Shown here piece after piece: positions 63,900 to 64,000 of a stretch of DNA of 64,000 bases. Below the pieces are notes generated by a model that searched no databases, was not told the DNA's origin, and was given only the letters and a program-made list of their open reading frames with translations. This DNA is from Selenihalanaerobacter shriftii. GTDB lineage: Bacteria > Bacillota > Halanaerobiia > Halobacteroidales > Acetohalobiaceae. The stretch lies in NCBI RefSeq assembly GCF_900167185.1, contig NZ_FUWM01000007.1, forward strand, positions 93,431-157,430, given 5' to 3'. The translations under genes and the position numbers were made by a program. Within the stretch, counting starts at the first letter, position 1, and each line of letters begins with the position of its first letter.

Positions 63900-64000
63900 T
63901 GGCGGGAATGTGTAGGAATCGAACCTACCGCGGACAGCTCAAGGCTGGCCCGCCGCCGGATTTGAAGTCCGGGGCACCCACCAGGGGTACAGCCATTCCC
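63900..64000 (-). tRNA. selC: tRNA-Sec (anticodon TCA)
   Basis: Read on the minus strand the 101 bases begin GGGAATGGCTG and end CATTCCCG plus an encoded CCA. The anticodon stem CCGGA/TCCGG holds loop CTTCAAA with anticodon TCA (reads UGA). The very long variable arm (GGCCAGC...GCTGTCC) and extended acceptor/T region (7 clear acceptor pairs, an eighth G-A apposition, T stem GTAGG/CCTAC) are specific to selenocysteine tRNA. The 5' end lies exactly at the window edge. It shows the organism can decode UGA as Sec; sel genes are not in the window. Confidence 0.95.

Overview
The window is AT-rich, with nearly all genes on the minus strand. Its gene families are typical of anaerobic Firmicutes: class III hybrid-cluster protein, long clostridial-type HflX, walJ-htrA-rlmH, DUF1934-argS, acyl-CoA dehydratase activases and a selenocysteine tRNA. 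It also encodes a secreted beta-barrel protein ending in an aromatic residue, an O-antigen-ligase-like protein and many exported multihaem cytochromes. Together these suggest a diderm Firmicute, most likely Halanaerobiales (Halobacteroidaceae-like). The taxonomy is inferred from gene content, not from a search.

Layout. 1-8.4 kb: housekeeping genes (Na+/Ca2+ exchanger, class II aldolase, CTP synthase, arginyl-tRNA synthetase) with small unknowns, including a 51-residue XapX protein at 5450-5605. 8.4-12.6 kb: a four-gene module of one ATP-dependent activase and three paralogous dehydratase-like subunits. 12.9-20 kb: glnA behind a good sigma-A promoter with a perfect GlnR/TnrA-type box, a phosphomutase-like enzyme, a NarX/NarL-type two-component pair, nadE and an M24 peptidase. 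20.3-29 kb: iron uptake, feoA-feoB followed by FTR1-P19-DUF2318-permease-permease-ATPase (the order of the Campylobacter p19 locus), with four Fur-box-like sites. 29-36 kb: a cyclodeaminase, a PocR-domain kinase with an AraC-type regulator, a pentahaem cytochrome and two paralogous membrane c-di-GMP proteins. 36-48 kb: an NHL propeller plus tetrahaem cytochrome pair, an FtsA-like protein with beta-grasp-like repeats, hcp, rlmH, htrA, walJ, cheR, hflX and a sugar-phosphate transferase.

48-59.4 kb is the most striking part. Two adjacent transcription units encode a pentahaem, a dodecahaem, an NHL propeller and a tetrahaem cytochrome; then an O-antigen-ligase/PglL-like protein, a 606-residue outer-membrane beta-barrel, a second NHL propeller, a 16-haem cytochrome and a phosphoglycosyl transferase. 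I read this as a porin-cytochrome type extracellular electron-transfer locus in a diderm Firmicute, with genes that could glycosylate or anchor the cytochromes. In the whole window I count 47 haem-attachment motifs (45 CXXCH and 2 CX3CH) in seven proteins.

59.4-60.3 kb is a 935-base region with unusual repeats: four perfect 16-bp tandem units just upstream of the cytochrome operon, two copies of a roughly 75-bp element whose third copy lies at 37.85 kb upstream of another NHL-cytochrome pair, and one possible 30-residue membrane peptide. 60.3-64 kb carries an SDR dehydrogenase, a flavoprotein that appears to start at AUU, an unknown helical protein, a RarD-type permease and tRNA-Sec at the window edge.
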